Positions 20,648 to 29,768 are shown, numbered from the stretch's first letter. The stretch is 64,000 bases of DNA from Streptomyces sp. NBC_01445 (GCF_035918235.1 NZ_CP109485.1:7975001-8039000); one strand, 5' to 3'. Numbers and translations: made by a program. The notes: generated by a model not told the origin, from the letters alone.

Positions 20648-21828
20648 GTACCACGACCGACACCGTTCAGGGCACGACGTCTGCCGCGCCGCGGCAGATC
20701 GTGCCGCCTGAGGAGTTGTACTCCGACGAGCTCGCGTTCCTCGCCGCGTACGACACCGGGCCGCGTCCGCCCGGCTGGCGGCTCACCCCGCGCGCCGTCG
20801 TCACCTTCGTGATGGGCTCCGGCGAACCGCTGCGCCTGCCCGAGGGTGCCGACGCCGGCGAGGGCGTGCCGCGCCGCCTCGCCGTCCGGCGGAAGTTCGT
20901 CGGCGAGCGCGCCCTCGTGGAGCGCTGCGTCGTCACGATCGCCGGCGAGCGCGGACTGCTCCTGGTCGGGGAGCCGGGCACCGCCAAGTCAATGCTGTCC
21001 GAACTGCTGGCCGCCGCCGTGAGCGGCACCAGCGCGCTCACCGTCCAGGGCACCGCGGGCACCACCGAGGACCAGCTCAAGTACGGCTGGAACTACGCCC
21101 TTCTGCTCGCCCAGGGCCCGAGTCCCAAGGCACTCGTCCCCTCACCCGTCCTCGCCGCCATGACCCAGGGCGCCGTCGCACGCGTGGAGGAGGTCACCCG
21201 TTGCCTCCCCGAGGTGCAGGACGCCCTGATCTCCCTCCTCTCCGAACGGCGCATCGCCGTCCCGGAGCTGGCCGGTACGGACGCCGCCCAGGCCCACGCG
21301 GCCCCCGGGTTCAACGTCATCGCCACCGCCAACCTCCGCGACAAGGGCGTCTCCGAGATGTCCGCCGCGCTCAAGCGCCGCTTCAACTTCGAGACGGTCG
21401 GCCCCATCGGCGACTTCGACGCCGAACTCGACCTCGTGCGCCGCCAGTCGAAGGCCGCCGTCGAGCGGGCGGGCGCCGCGTACCAGCTCGACGACATGGT
21501 CCTCGACGTCCTGGTCACCGCGTTCCGCGAGCTGCGTTCGGGCCGTTCGGCCGAGGGCTGGGAGGTGGAGCGGCCGTCCACCGTGATGAGCACGGCCGAG
21601 GCCGTCTCCGTCGCCACGGCGCTCGGCGTCGCCGCCGCCTACTTCCCCGGCGACCGAGACGCACTCGCGCTCCTGCCGGGCCACCTCACCGGCGTGGTCC
21701 GCAAGGACGACCCGGCGGACGCGGCGCGGCTGCTCGGTTACTGGGACGGCGCGGTGCGGCGCCGGGCCGAGGAGGGTTCCGCGACCTGGCGCACCCTGTG
21801 GGACCTGCGCTCCGTCCTGGAGGGCTGA
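20644..21828 (+). CDS. MoxR-type AAA+ ATPase (YehL-like)
   Basis: The 394-residue ATPase has Walker A GEPGTAKS (109-116), a Walker B-like ARVEEVTRCLPEVQDALIS (about 179-197) in which the first acidic position is VEE rather than the usual DE, sensor 1 Asn230 in NVIATANLRDKGV, and an arginine-bearing KRRFNFE. MoxR proteins assemble as hexamers and remodel partner proteins, usually with a VWA-domain partner, which is the next gene. The altered Walker B is shared, as I recall, with YehL. The start is ATG 20644. Partners and substrate are unknown; ATPase function is likely. Confidence 0.85.
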   Translation: MSTTTDTVQGTTSAAPRQIVPPEELYSDELAFLAAYDTGPRPPGWRLTPRAVVTFVMGSGEPLRLPEGADAGEGVPRRLAVRRKFVGERALVERCVVTIAGERGLLLVGEPGTAKSMLSELLAAAVSGTSALTVQGTAGTTEDQLKYGWNYALLLAQGPSPKALVPSPVLAAMTQGAVARVEEVTRCLPEVQDALISLLSERRIAVPELAGTDAAQAHAAPGFNVIATANLRDKGVSEMSAALKRRFNFETVGPIGDFDAELDLVRRQSKAAVERAGAAYQLDDMVLDVLVTAFRELRSGRSAEGWEVERPSTVMSTAEAVSVATALGVAAAYFPGDRDALALLPGHLTGVVRKDDPADAARLLGYWDGAVRRRAEEGSATWRTLWDLRSVLEG

Positions 21829-21834
21829 CCCGTC

Positions 21835-24800
21835 ATGACCACCGACGCGGGCATGGCCATCGACGCGCTCACCGATCCCGACGGGCCGTACCTCATCGGC
21901 GTACGCCACCACGCGCCGTCGCTGGCCGCCGTCGTCCCCCGGCTCCTCGACGAGGCGGCCCCGGACGTCCTGCTGGTCGAACTTCCGGCCGAGACGCAGG
22001 AGTTGCTGCCGTGGCTGGCGCACGAGGAGACGGTGGCGCCGGTCGCGCTCGCGGCGGTGCTCGACGGGGCGGCGGAGTCGGGCCCGGCGTTCTACCCGTT
22101 CGCGGACTTCTCACCGGAGCTCGCGGCGCTGCGCTGGGCCGCACGGAACGGCGTCCCGGTGGTCGCCTGCGATCTGCCGCTCGCGGAACGGGCTTGGAGA
22201 GAGCCACGAGTGCCCCGCCCCGCCGAACACGCCGAACACCCCCACCGCCCGGGCGGTGGAGACAGGCCGCGTCTGGGCGACGCCGTACGTGGACGGCTGA
22301 CCGGCCGCGACGGCGACGACCTCTGGGACCGCCTCGTGGAGGCCCCCGCCCCGGGCGCCACCCCGCAAGCCCTGCGCCGCGCAGCGCTCCTCACCGGCTG
22401 GGCCCTGCGCCGCGACGCAGCGGACGGCCCGGGAGTCGACCCGCTCGACCTCACCAGGGAGCGCTGGATGCGGGCACGCCTGCGCGAGGCGGCGCGCGAC
22501 GGACGCAGGGTGGCGGCGCTGATCGGAGCGTTCCACGCACCCGCGTTGAGCGCGGGGGCGCTGCGGGACGAGGCGCAGGAAGAACCGATCGCGGGGCCGT
22601 CGGACAGGACGCCCCCCGAGTCGCAAGCCCGGGTGACCGCCAAGCCGCACATGGAAGCCCCGGCGGCGCCCACCCCCGCCGTCTCCCTGATCCCGTACAC
22701 GTACGCGCTGTTGGACGCCCGTTCCGGATATCCGGCCGGGATCCGTGACCCCGAGTGGCAGCACCAGGTCCTGGAGTCGGCGGGCGACCCGGCCGCGGTC
22801 GGCGAGACGGCCCTGCGCTGTGCCGTCCGCGTCACCGGTGAACTGCGCGCCGAGGGCCACCCGTCGGGACCGGCGGACGCCCGCGAGATCCGCCGCGTCG
22901 CGGGCGACCTCGCAAGCTTGCGCGGGCTGCCCGCGCCGGGCCGGAGCGAGTTCGTCGAGGCCGTGCAGACCGTGCTGGCCCAGGGCGAGCCGCTGGGCCG
23001 CGGGCGCGCCGTCGCCCGCGCGCTGGAGCGGGTCCTCGTCGGCGAGCGCACGGGCCGCGCCGCCCCCGGCGCACCGCGCGGCGGACTCGCACCCGCCGTC
23101 GAGACGGAGCTGGCCTCGCTCGGACTGCCGGGCCCCGCAAGTGGTGGGCAGGAGAAGGAGCTTCGGCTCGATCCCCTGCGTTCCGACCTGGACCGCAAAC
23201 GTGAGGTGCTGCTGCGCCGCCTCGCGCTGTGCGGCATCCCGTACGCGCAGGAGACATCCGTCGGCGGGGCGGGCGGGGCCGACGCGCTCACCACCCGCTG
23301 GACCGTGCGCTGGACACCCGCCACCGCGGCGGTCCTCACGACAGCGACCACTCGGGGCGTCACGCCGGCGCAGGTGGCGGAGGGCGTGCTTCGCGCGCGC
23401 GTCCGGGCCGCCCACGCGGAGGGCGGCCCGACCGCGGCGCAGGCGCTGGCCGCGCTCGGCGAGGCGGCCCAGTGCGCGCTGCCGGCGCTCGCGGCCGAGG
23501 CCCTGGCAGAGGTCGCGACCGTGCTCCCCGCGATCGGCACGCTCCCGGAACTCCTGACGGGCCTCGCCCTCACGGACCGCCTCAGCGCGGGCCACATCGC
23601 GGGTCTGGCCACGACGGATCCTGCAACTGACCCTGCCGCGAACCCCGCCCCCGCCGCCCTCTGGCACCACGCGCCGGCCGACTGCGCCGACCTCCTGACC
23701 GTCGCCGCCGTCCGCAGTCTCGATGGGCTCACCGGCTCCGAGGACCCGGAAGACGCCCGTGCCCTGGTCGAACTCGCGCGGCGCGCCGACGTGTTCGGCG
23801 GGATGCGGCTCGCCGACTCGCTGGCGCGGCTGGCCGACGGCGGGACGCCGCTCATGCGCGGCGCCGCAGCCGCGGCACGGGTTCTGCTCGGGCACACCCC
23901 GGCCACCGCCCTCGGCGCACGCGCGGCGTCCTGGGTCGACACGGCCGGCGACCCCGGCACGCGCGCGGAGCTCACCGCCCGGCTGACCGGCCTGCTCACC
24001 GCCGCGGGCTCCCTCCTCGAAACGGCTCCCGAGGCGCTCGCCCCGCTGCTCGACCGCGTCGGCGAACTGCCCGACAACCCCTTCCTCGAACGGCTCCCCG
24101 CCTTGCGCGGCGGCTTCGACACGCTCAGCCCGGCTGCCCGCGACCGGCTGCTCACTGTCATCGAGGAACGCATCGACGGCACCCTCGACGCCGACCTTCC
24201 CCCGGACATGGACACGCGGACGCTGGCCGCGTGGACGACGGCGGACCTCGCCGCCCGCGAGGCGCTGGCCGCGCTCGACCTCCTGCCCCCGACGCCGAAC
24301 ACACGCCTGCCCACGACGCCGGACACACGCCTGCCCACGACGCCGAACACTCTCCTGTCCACGACGCCGGACACTCTCCTGCCCACGACGCCGGACACGT
24401 CCGACCGGCCTCACGCAGCGTCCCCGTCCGCTGCCGTCAACGCCCCCGTCCGCACTCCCGTCTCCTTCTCCCCACCCGGTGACCCCCGCATCGCCCCCGC
24501 CGAACGCTGGCGCCTCGTGCTCGGGCGGCGAGGGGATCAACTCCCGCAGGGCATCGCACCGTTGGCGACCGCCCTGGACGAGCTGTACGGGAGGGGCCGT
24601 GGCGAAGGCGCGCGCGGCGATCTGCCGGGCGGCGCAGGCGGGCGTGGCGGGCGAGAGGCTCCGTACCCCGGCGTACGCGAATGGGCCGAGGAACTCACGG
24701 CGCTCTTCGGCCCCGGCATCCGCGAGGAGGTCCTCGCCGCCGCGGCCACCCGAGGCCGTACGGACGTCGTGTCCGCGCTCGACCCCGAAGCCGTACGCCC

Positions 24801-25596
24801 TTCTGTGGAGCTGCTCCGCACCGTGCTCCAGCACGCGGGCGGGCTGCCCGAGGCCAAGCTCGCCGCCCTGCGCCCCCTCGTACGGCGCCTCGTCGACGAG
24901 CTCACCCGCGCCCTCGCCACGCGCATGCGGCCCGCGCTCACCGGCGCGGCGACCGCCCGTCCCACCCGGCGCCCCGGCGGCAGACTGGACCTCGCCCGCA
25001 CCCTGCGCGCCAACCTCGCCACGGCCCGGCGCACCGACGACGGACGTATCCACGTCATCCCGGAGCGCCCCGTGTTCCACGGCAGAGCCCAGCGCTCGGC
25101 GGACTGGCGGCTGATCATCCTCACGGACGTGTCCGGCTCGATGGAGGCGTCCACCATCTGGTCGGCGCTCACTGCGTCGGTCCTGGCCGGCGTGCCCGCG
25201 TTGTCCACGCACTTCCTGGCGTTCTCGACGACGATCCTCGACCTGACCGAACACGTCCACGACCCGCTGGCCCTCCTCCTGGAGGCCCGTGTCGGCGGCG
25301 GCACCCACATCGCCGCCGGGCTGCGCCACGCCCGCACGCTCGTCACCGCGCCCTCGCGCACCCTCGTCGTGGTGGTCAGCGACTTCGAGGAGGGCTACCC
25401 CGTCGGCGGAATGCTCGCCGAGGTACGCGAACTCGTCGGCGCGGGCTGCCATGTGCTGGGCTGCGCGAGCCTCGACGACGCCGGGCGCCCCCGCTACTCC
25501 ACCGGCATCGCGGGACAGCTCGTCGCCGCCGGCATGCCGGTCGCTGCACTCAGCCCGCTCGAACTCGCCCGCTGGGTAGGGGAGAAGATCCGTTGA
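21835..25596 (+). CDS. DUF5682-VWA fusion protein (YehM plus YehP-like)
   Basis: The 1253-residue protein joins two parts that are separate genes in E. coli. Residues 1 to about 800 match DUF5682: YLIGVRHHAPSLAAVVPRLLDE at the N-terminus, GAFHAPAL, and SLIPYTYALLDARSGYPAGI. A Pro/Thr linker (about 817-855) has the eight-residue unit LPTTPDTR in about five copies. The C-terminal VWA domain (about 1080-1253) has the metal-ion site LTDVSGSM with Asp1098, GGGTHI, and SDFEEGYPVGG, so it should bind a divalent cation and a partner. It starts 6 bp after moxR, suggesting a physical MoxR-VWA pair. The start is ATG 21835. Confidence 0.8.
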   Translation: MTTDAGMAIDALTDPDGPYLIGVRHHAPSLAAVVPRLLDEAAPDVLLVELPAETQELLPWLAHEETVAPVALAAVLDGAAESGPAFYPFADFSPELAALRWAARNGVPVVACDLPLAERAWREPRVPRPAEHAEHPHRPGGGDRPRLGDAVRGRLTGRDGDDLWDRLVEAPAPGATPQALRRAALLTGWALRRDAADGPGVDPLDLTRERWMRARLREAARDGRRVAALIGAFHAPALSAGALRDEAQEEPIAGPSDRTPPESQARVTAKPHMEAPAAPTPAVSLIPYTYALLDARSGYPAGIRDPEWQHQVLESAGDPAAVGETALRCAVRVTGELRAEGHPSGPADAREIRRVAGDLASLRGLPAPGRSEFVEAVQTVLAQGEPLGRGRAVARALERVLVGERTGRAAPGAPRGGLAPAVETELASLGLPGPASGGQEKELRLDPLRSDLDRKREVLLRRLALCGIPYAQETSVGGAGGADALTTRWTVRWTPATAAVLTTATTRGVTPAQVAEGVLRARVRAAHAEGGPTAAQALAALGEAAQCALPALAAEALAEVATVLPAIGTLPELLTGLALTDRLSAGHIAGLATTDPATDPAANPAPAALWHHAPADCADLLTVAAVRSLDGLTGSEDPEDARALVELARRADVFGGMRLADSLARLADGGTPLMRGAAAAARVLLGHTPATALGARAASWVDTAGDPGTRAELTARLTGLLTAAGSLLETAPEALAPLLDRVGELPDNPFLERLPALRGGFDTLSPAARDRLLTVIEERIDGTLDADLPPDMDTRTLAAWTTADLAAREALAALDLLPPTPNTRLPTTPDTRLPTTPNTLLSTTPDTLLPTTPDTSDRPHAASPSAAVNAPVRTPVSFSPPGDPRIAPAERWRLVLGRRGDQLPQGIAPLATALDELYGRGRGEGARGDLPGGAGGRGGREAPYPGVREWAEELTALFGPGIREEVLAAAATRGRTDVVSALDPEAVRPSVELLRTVLQHAGGLPEAKLAALRPLVRRLVDELTRALATRMRPALTGAATARPTRRPGGRLDLARTLRANLATARRTDDGRIHVIPERPVFHGRAQRSADWRLIILTDVSGSMEASTIWSALTASVLAGVPALSTHFLAFSTTILDLTEHVHDPLALLLEARVGGGTHIAAGLRHARTLVTAPSRTLVVVVSDFEEGYPVGGMLAEVRELVGAGCHVLGCASLDDAGRPRYSTGIAGQLVAAGMPVAALSPLELARWVGEKIR
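24283..24399 (+). repeat. 24-bp in-frame tandem repeat in the DUF5682-VWA linker
   Basis: Almost five copies of a 24-bp unit such as CTGCCCACGACGCCGGACAC + 4 bp (24283, 24307, 24331, 24355, 24379) encode eight-residue units LPTTPDTR/LPTTPNTL. Units vary at the last codon. This is an expandable linker between the two domains of the fusion and is likely to vary between strains. Confidence 0.85.
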
Positions 25597-27401
25597 CGTC
25601 GACGCACTCTCAGCCGCAGTCTCACCCGACGCCGCAGCTTCCTCCGGTACCGCCCGAAGTCACCGCCGCCGTCGTGGCCGCGCTCTCGCCACGCCTGCGC
25701 AAGCGCCTGGACGCCGCCGTGGAGAAGCTCGCCGCGCGACCGATGACGTCCGACGACGGCATCTGCCGTATCGCGGTCGACGACGAGACGTTCGTGGAGC
25801 TGCACGCTCCCGGCGGCACGGTCGCGGCTGAGGACGCGATCCGCTGCGGCTGCCTGCTCGCCCCGGCCTGCGTCCACCGGGCCGCGGCGGCGGCCCTCGC
25901 GCCGATCGCGGACGACGCACCCACGCAGGCCCCCGCCGACGCGCCCGGCCAGCCATCCCCGCCCGCCCCGGACGAGGTGGGCGCGACCGCGCCTAGCACC
26001 GAGCCGACCGAAGCCCCCACGTCTACGCCCACCACCCCGACCCAAGCAGCCGCCGCCGAAGCTCTGTGGCAGGCAGCCGTTCTCGTCCTGGACGCCGGGG
26101 TCGACGGCGCCGGTGCCGTGCTTCAGGCCGGTCTGCTCAGGGCCGCCCACTCGGCCCGCCTCGCGGCGCTGCCCCGCCCCGCGGCCGCCGCGATCCGCAC
26201 GGTGAACGGCCTGCGCGCGGCCCGCGCCGCCGAGCCCGACCACCGCACCTCCGAACTGGCCGACGCCCTCGAGGAGTTGCTCGCCACCGCGTACGGGCTG
26301 CGCCGCCCCGGCACCCCGGACGCGCACGCCGCACTCCGGGGAACGGCGCGCCGCGCCTATGCTCCGGGCGGTTCGTTCAGGCTCTACGGACTGTTCACCG
26401 AGCCCGTCCTCACCGCGACCGGCCACGCGGGCGTGGTCACCTGGACCGCCGACGCCGCCGGCCGCCTCTACACCGTCCCCGACGTGGCCCCCGGAGGACC
26501 GGGCAGGGCCAGAACCGCCGGTGACCGAGCCGTCAGAATGGGCGACACCGCACTCACGCACCGCGACCTGGCCGACGCCGGGCTCGTGGTCTCCGGCGCG
26601 ACCGTCTCCGCCGACGGGCGGCTCGGCGCGGGCCGGGGCGTCCGGGCCGCGGCCGCCGCGGGAGCCGACTGGGCCGAGGAGCCGCTCGCGGCCCTGTGGT
26701 CCGTCCCCGTGGCGGAACAGGTGGCGCGGGCCCTCGCCACCGGACAGGACCTGCTGTTCCTCGACGCCACGCTGACCGGCGTGGCCCGAGAGGCGGGCGG
26801 CGACTGCCTCCTGGCCGAGTGCGACGGGCTCACCGTGCGGCTGACCTCCGCCGACGACCACCCCGAACTGGCCCACCGCGAGAACCTCGCCCTCCTCGCC
26901 ACGGCCCCCGGGACCAGGGTCCGCGCCATCGCGCGCCTCGTCCCCGCCGGGCACCCCCGGGCCGCCCTCCTCGCCGTCCGACTCCCCACAGGCCGGCACG
27001 ACCTCGGCCTGGACCGCCTCCAACGCCAGGACGTGACCCCGACGACGCCCTCCAGATCACCCCGGTCGGCACCCGCACCCACCCCCTCCGCCCCCCTCCA
27101 CATCCTGCGCCGCCGTATGGAACAGGTGGTCATCGCGGGCCGCCGCGCCCTGACGCACACAGCACCCGCCGGAGGACCGCACACCACCGCACCCGACACC
27201 ACGCTCCTGCGTCGCGCGGGCCTGTCCACCGCCGCCGAGCTGCTCGACGCGCTGCGCAGCTCCGCGGCAGAGCGGGGCCGCGACGGATTCGGCCGCCTCG
27301 GTTCGGCGGACACCAACGCGTTCGCCCGCGCCTGGCTCGCCACGGCCCGCTACCTCGACGAGGCGTCCGCAGCCCTGTGCCGCGGCGCCTGGCAGACCTG
27401 A
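25593..27401 (+). CDS. SWIM zinc-finger protein (YehQ-like)
   Basis: The 602-residue protein has a SWIM motif C85-x-C87-x5-C93-x-H95 in CGCLLAPACVHR, preceded by CRIAVDDETFVELHAPGG. A Pro/Thr/Ala-rich linker (about 112-150) follows, then a long Ala-rich helical region and conserved stretches GSFRLYGLFTEPVL, TADAAGRLYTVPDVAPGG and AEEPLAALWSVPVAEQVARAL. SWIM modules bind zinc and often DNA or protein. The TTG start overlaps the preceding stop (TTGA), the best-supported start in this frame. It closes the operon; homologous to YehQ by position and domain. Function unknown. Confidence 0.75.
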   Translation: MTSTHSQPQSHPTPQLPPVPPEVTAAVVAALSPRLRKRLDAAVEKLAARPMTSDDGICRIAVDDETFVELHAPGGTVAAEDAIRCGCLLAPACVHRAAAAALAPIADDAPTQAPADAPGQPSPPAPDEVGATAPSTEPTEAPTSTPTTPTQAAAAEALWQAAVLVLDAGVDGAGAVLQAGLLRAAHSARLAALPRPAAAAIRTVNGLRAARAAEPDHRTSELADALEELLATAYGLRRPGTPDAHAALRGTARRAYAPGGSFRLYGLFTEPVLTATGHAGVVTWTADAAGRLYTVPDVAPGGPGRARTAGDRAVRMGDTALTHRDLADAGLVVSGATVSADGRLGAGRGVRAAAAAGADWAEEPLAALWSVPVAEQVARALATGQDLLFLDATLTGVAREAGGDCLLAECDGLTVRLTSADDHPELAHRENLALLATAPGTRVRAIARLVPAGHPRAALLAVRLPTGRHDLGLDRLQRQDVTPTTPSRSPRSAPAPTPSAPLHILRRRMEQVVIAGRRALTHTAPAGGPHTTAPDTTLLRRAGLSTAAELLDALRSSAAERGRDGFGRLGSADTNAFARAWLATARYLDEASAALCRGAWQT

Positions 27402-27499
27402 CCCGCACTCACCCCACTCGCACACCTCACCCCCGTCGCCGAGCGATTCACTCCCTGTCCGTATATATCCGCCCACTCATGAGACGCCTGCGCTCTTGA

Positions 27500-27530
27500 T
27501 GAGACAAACATGTCTCACATGGACTACCCT
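27500..27530 (+). promoter_or_regulatory. TetR-gene promoter with inverted-repeat operator
   Basis: TGAGAC-N6-GTCTCA at 27500-27517 is a perfect inverted repeat, with half-sites also at 27478-27486 (CATGAGACG) and 27531-27539 (CGTCTCATG). The -35 GAGACA (27501-27506) and -10 TACCCT (27525-27530) are 18 bp apart, and the ATG at 27537 is six bases after the -10, so the message is probably leaderless. The repressor would block its own promoter and hence the efflux gene. Confidence 0.7.
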
Positions 27531-27536
27531 CGTCTC

Positions 27537-28088
27537 ATGTCAGTCGACCGAGAACAGGTGCTGCGCACCGCCGCCGCCCTGCTCACCCGCAAGGCCACGG
27601 CCACGATGGACGAGGTGGCCAGGGCGGCCGGTCTCAGCCGCGCCACGCTGCACCGGCACTTCGCGGGCCGGGACGCACTCGTCAGGGCCCTGGAAGAACT
27701 GGGGATCCAGGAGTGCGAGGCCGCCCTCGACGCGGCCCGGCTCGACGAGGGCGGTGCCGACGACGCCGTACGCCGGCTGGTGACGGAGATCCAGCCGTGC
27801 GCCGGACTCCTCGCCTTCCTCGTCACGGAGAACCAGCTCTTCGAGGGCGAATCGCAGAACGAGGGCTGGGCCCGGCTCGACGCCCGCATCGCCGCGCTGT
27901 TCACGCGCGGCCAGGAGCGTGGCGAGTTCCGGATCGACCTGACACCCGCGTGGCTCACGGAGGCGCTCTACAGCCTGATCGGCGGGGGCGCATGGGCCGT
28001 ACAGGACGGCCGGGTGGCCGCCAAGGACTTCCAACACATGATCGTCGAGCTTCTGCTCGGCGGCGCCAGACGGAGAGTGGAACCATGA
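27537..28088 (+). CDS. TetR/AcrR-family transcriptional regulator
   Basis: The 183-residue protein has an N-terminal TetR helix-turn-helix: VLRTAAALLTRKATATMDEVARAAGLSRATLHRHFAGRDALVRAL (about 8-52), followed by a helical ligand-binding domain of normal length. The ATG at 27537 sits at a predicted transcript start; ATG 27510 lies inside the operator and is less likely. The stop overlaps the start of the MFS efflux gene (ATGA at 28085). It probably controls that gene in response to a drug or metabolite; the ligand is unknown. Confidence 0.9.
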   Translation: MSVDREQVLRTAAALLTRKATATMDEVARAAGLSRATLHRHFAGRDALVRALEELGIQECEAALDAARLDEGGADDAVRRLVTEIQPCAGLLAFLVTENQLFEGESQNEGWARLDARIAALFTRGQERGEFRIDLTPAWLTEALYSLIGGGAWAVQDGRVAAKDFQHMIVELLLGGARRRVEP

Positions 28089-29635
28089 CCAGCACACACC
28101 AGCGCACATCCGCGGCGGAGGTGGAGCCGAGGCCCGGGCGAGGACGATGGCTCGCGCTCTCCGTCCTCGTGCTCGCGGTGCTCCTGGTCGCGGTCGACGC
28201 GACGGTGCTCGGTCTCGCGACGCCGTACATCAGCGAGGACCTGGAACCGACCGGCACGCAGCTCCTGTGGATCGGCGACGTCTACTCGTTCGTGATCGCG
28301 GGACTCCTGGTCTCCATGGGCAGCCTCGGCGACCGCATCGGCCGTAAGAAGCTGCTGCTCACGGGCGCGGTCGCGTTCGGCGCCGTCTCGGTGCTCAACG
28401 CGTACGCGACGACCCCCGAAATGATGATCCTGGCCCGGGCCCTGCTCGGAGTCGCGGGCGCCACCCTGATGCCCTCGACCCTCGCCCTGATCCGCAACAT
28501 CTTCACCGACCCGCGCGAGCGTTCCCTCGCCGTCGGCATCTGGGGCGCGGCGGCCTCGGCGGGCGCGGCCGTGGGCCCGGTCGTCGGCGGATTCCTGCTC
28601 GAACACTTCTGGTGGGGCTCGGTCTTCCTGATCAACCTGCCCGTCATGGCGGTCCTCGTCGTCGTCGGCATCAAGCTGCTGCCCGAGTCGAAGAACCCGG
28701 CCGGGGGGCCGTGGGACCTGATCAGCGTCGTCCTGTCCCTCGTCGGCATGATCGGTGTCGTCTACGCGGTCAAGCAGGCCGCGTCGCACGGCCTCGGCTG
28801 GGAGGTGCCGGCGTCCGGCGTGCTCGGACTGGCCGCTCTGACCTGGTTCGTCCGCCGCCAGCTCACGCTGCCCGCACCGCTCCTCGACATGCGGCTGTTC
28901 CGCCACCGTGGATTCTCGGCCGCTGTCCTCGCCGACCTGCTCACCATCCTCGGCCTTTCGGGCCTGGTGTTCTTCCTCTCCCAGTTCCTGCAACTGGTCC
29001 AGGGGCGTGGCCCGTTCGAGGCCGGTCTCGCCGAACTGCCCGCCGCCATCGGCGCGGTGGCGGCCGGACTGGTCGCGGGTACGGTCGCGCGCCGGTTCTC
29101 CGTGCGCTCCGTCGTCGCGGGCGGCCTCGCCGCCGTGGGCTTCGCCCTCGCCGGGCTGACCGGTCTCAGCCAGTCGACCGGCTATCCGCTGCTCGGGGCC
29201 GTGCTCCTGATCGTGGGCGTCGGCGCAGGGTTCTCGTTCACCGTCACGGCCGACGTGATCCTGTCCAGCGTGCCGAAGGAGCAGGCGGGCTCGGCGTCCG
29301 CGGTCTCCGAGACGGCGTACGAACTGGGCGCGGCTCTCGGCATCGCCCTGCTCGGCTCCATCGTCACGGGCGTCTACCGGGACTTCACGGCCCCGGCCGG
29401 CACCCCGCCAGAGGTGGCGTCGGCCGCCCACGAATCCCTGGGCGGAGCGGTCGAGTCCGTCTCGGCGCTGCCCGCGCACACCGCGAGCGAACTGCTCACG
29501 GCGGCGCAGGGCGCCTTCGTCGACGGGCTGCGGGCCGCCGCGGGCATCGGCGCGGCGGTGCTCCTCGCGACGGCGGTGGCGGCGTGGTTCCTGCTGCGCG
29601 GCCAGAAGCTGGAGGACGGCGTCGAACACCCGTGA
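28085..29635 (+). CDS. DHA2-type MFS multidrug efflux transporter
   Basis: The 516-residue membrane protein has 14 predicted membrane segments, as in the EmrB/QacA (DHA2) family. Motif A-type GDRIGRKKLLLTG (about 82-94), motif C-like ALLGVAGATLMPSTLALIRN and the later AVGPVVGGFLLEHFWWGSVFLIN are seen. Such pumps export cationic or antibiotic compounds with protons. It is co-transcribed with the TetR gene (4-bp overlap), and a strong terminator follows. The substrate is not known. Confidence 0.9.
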   Translation: MTSTHQRTSAAEVEPRPGRGRWLALSVLVLAVLLVAVDATVLGLATPYISEDLEPTGTQLLWIGDVYSFVIAGLLVSMGSLGDRIGRKKLLLTGAVAFGAVSVLNAYATTPEMMILARALLGVAGATLMPSTLALIRNIFTDPRERSLAVGIWGAAASAGAAVGPVVGGFLLEHFWWGSVFLINLPVMAVLVVVGIKLLPESKNPAGGPWDLISVVLSLVGMIGVVYAVKQAASHGLGWEVPASGVLGLAALTWFVRRQLTLPAPLLDMRLFRHRGFSAAVLADLLTILGLSGLVFFLSQFLQLVQGRGPFEAGLAELPAAIGAVAAGLVAGTVARRFSVRSVVAGGLAAVGFALAGLTGLSQSTGYPLLGAVLLIVGVGAGFSFTVTADVILSSVPKEQAGSASAVSETAYELGAALGIALLGSIVTGVYRDFTAPAGTPPEVASAAHESLGGAVESVSALPAHTASELLTAAQGAFVDGLRAAAGIGAAVLLATAVAAWFLLRGQKLEDGVEHP

Positions 29636-29645
29636 CGGACGCGTC

Positions 29646-29717
29646 CGCACGGATGACGACGCGGCCGTACGGATGACGCACTTTCAGCGGGCGTCCAGAC
29701 GGCCATACGCATGACGA
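29646..29717 (+). repeat. Three short imperfect direct repeats after the MFS gene
   Basis: CGCACGGATGACG (29646), CGTACGGATGACG (29667) and CATACGCATGACG (29705) repeat in the 78 bases between the efflux gene stop and its terminator. They contain no ORF. Likely slippage remnants; no function is evident. Confidence 0.4.
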
Positions 29718-29748
29718 AGGGCCGCACCCACCGGGTGCGGCCCTTCGT
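29714..29748. terminator. Bidirectional terminator, efflux gene / acyltransferase gene
   Basis: A perfect 16-bp stem (29714-29729 with 29733-29748) closes a 3-nt loop between convergent genes. Confidence 0.9.
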
Positions 29749-29768
29749 GACGTTCAAGTGCTACCGGC

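Noticed and set aside
24283..24399. CRISPR-like array
   Set aside because: Units are contiguous 24-bp in-frame copies with no spacers, inside a coding region.
14380..27401. Integrated mobile element carrying the DUF4132/MoxR operon
   Set aside because: No integrase, attachment repeats or insertion sequences are present, and base composition and codon use match the flanks.
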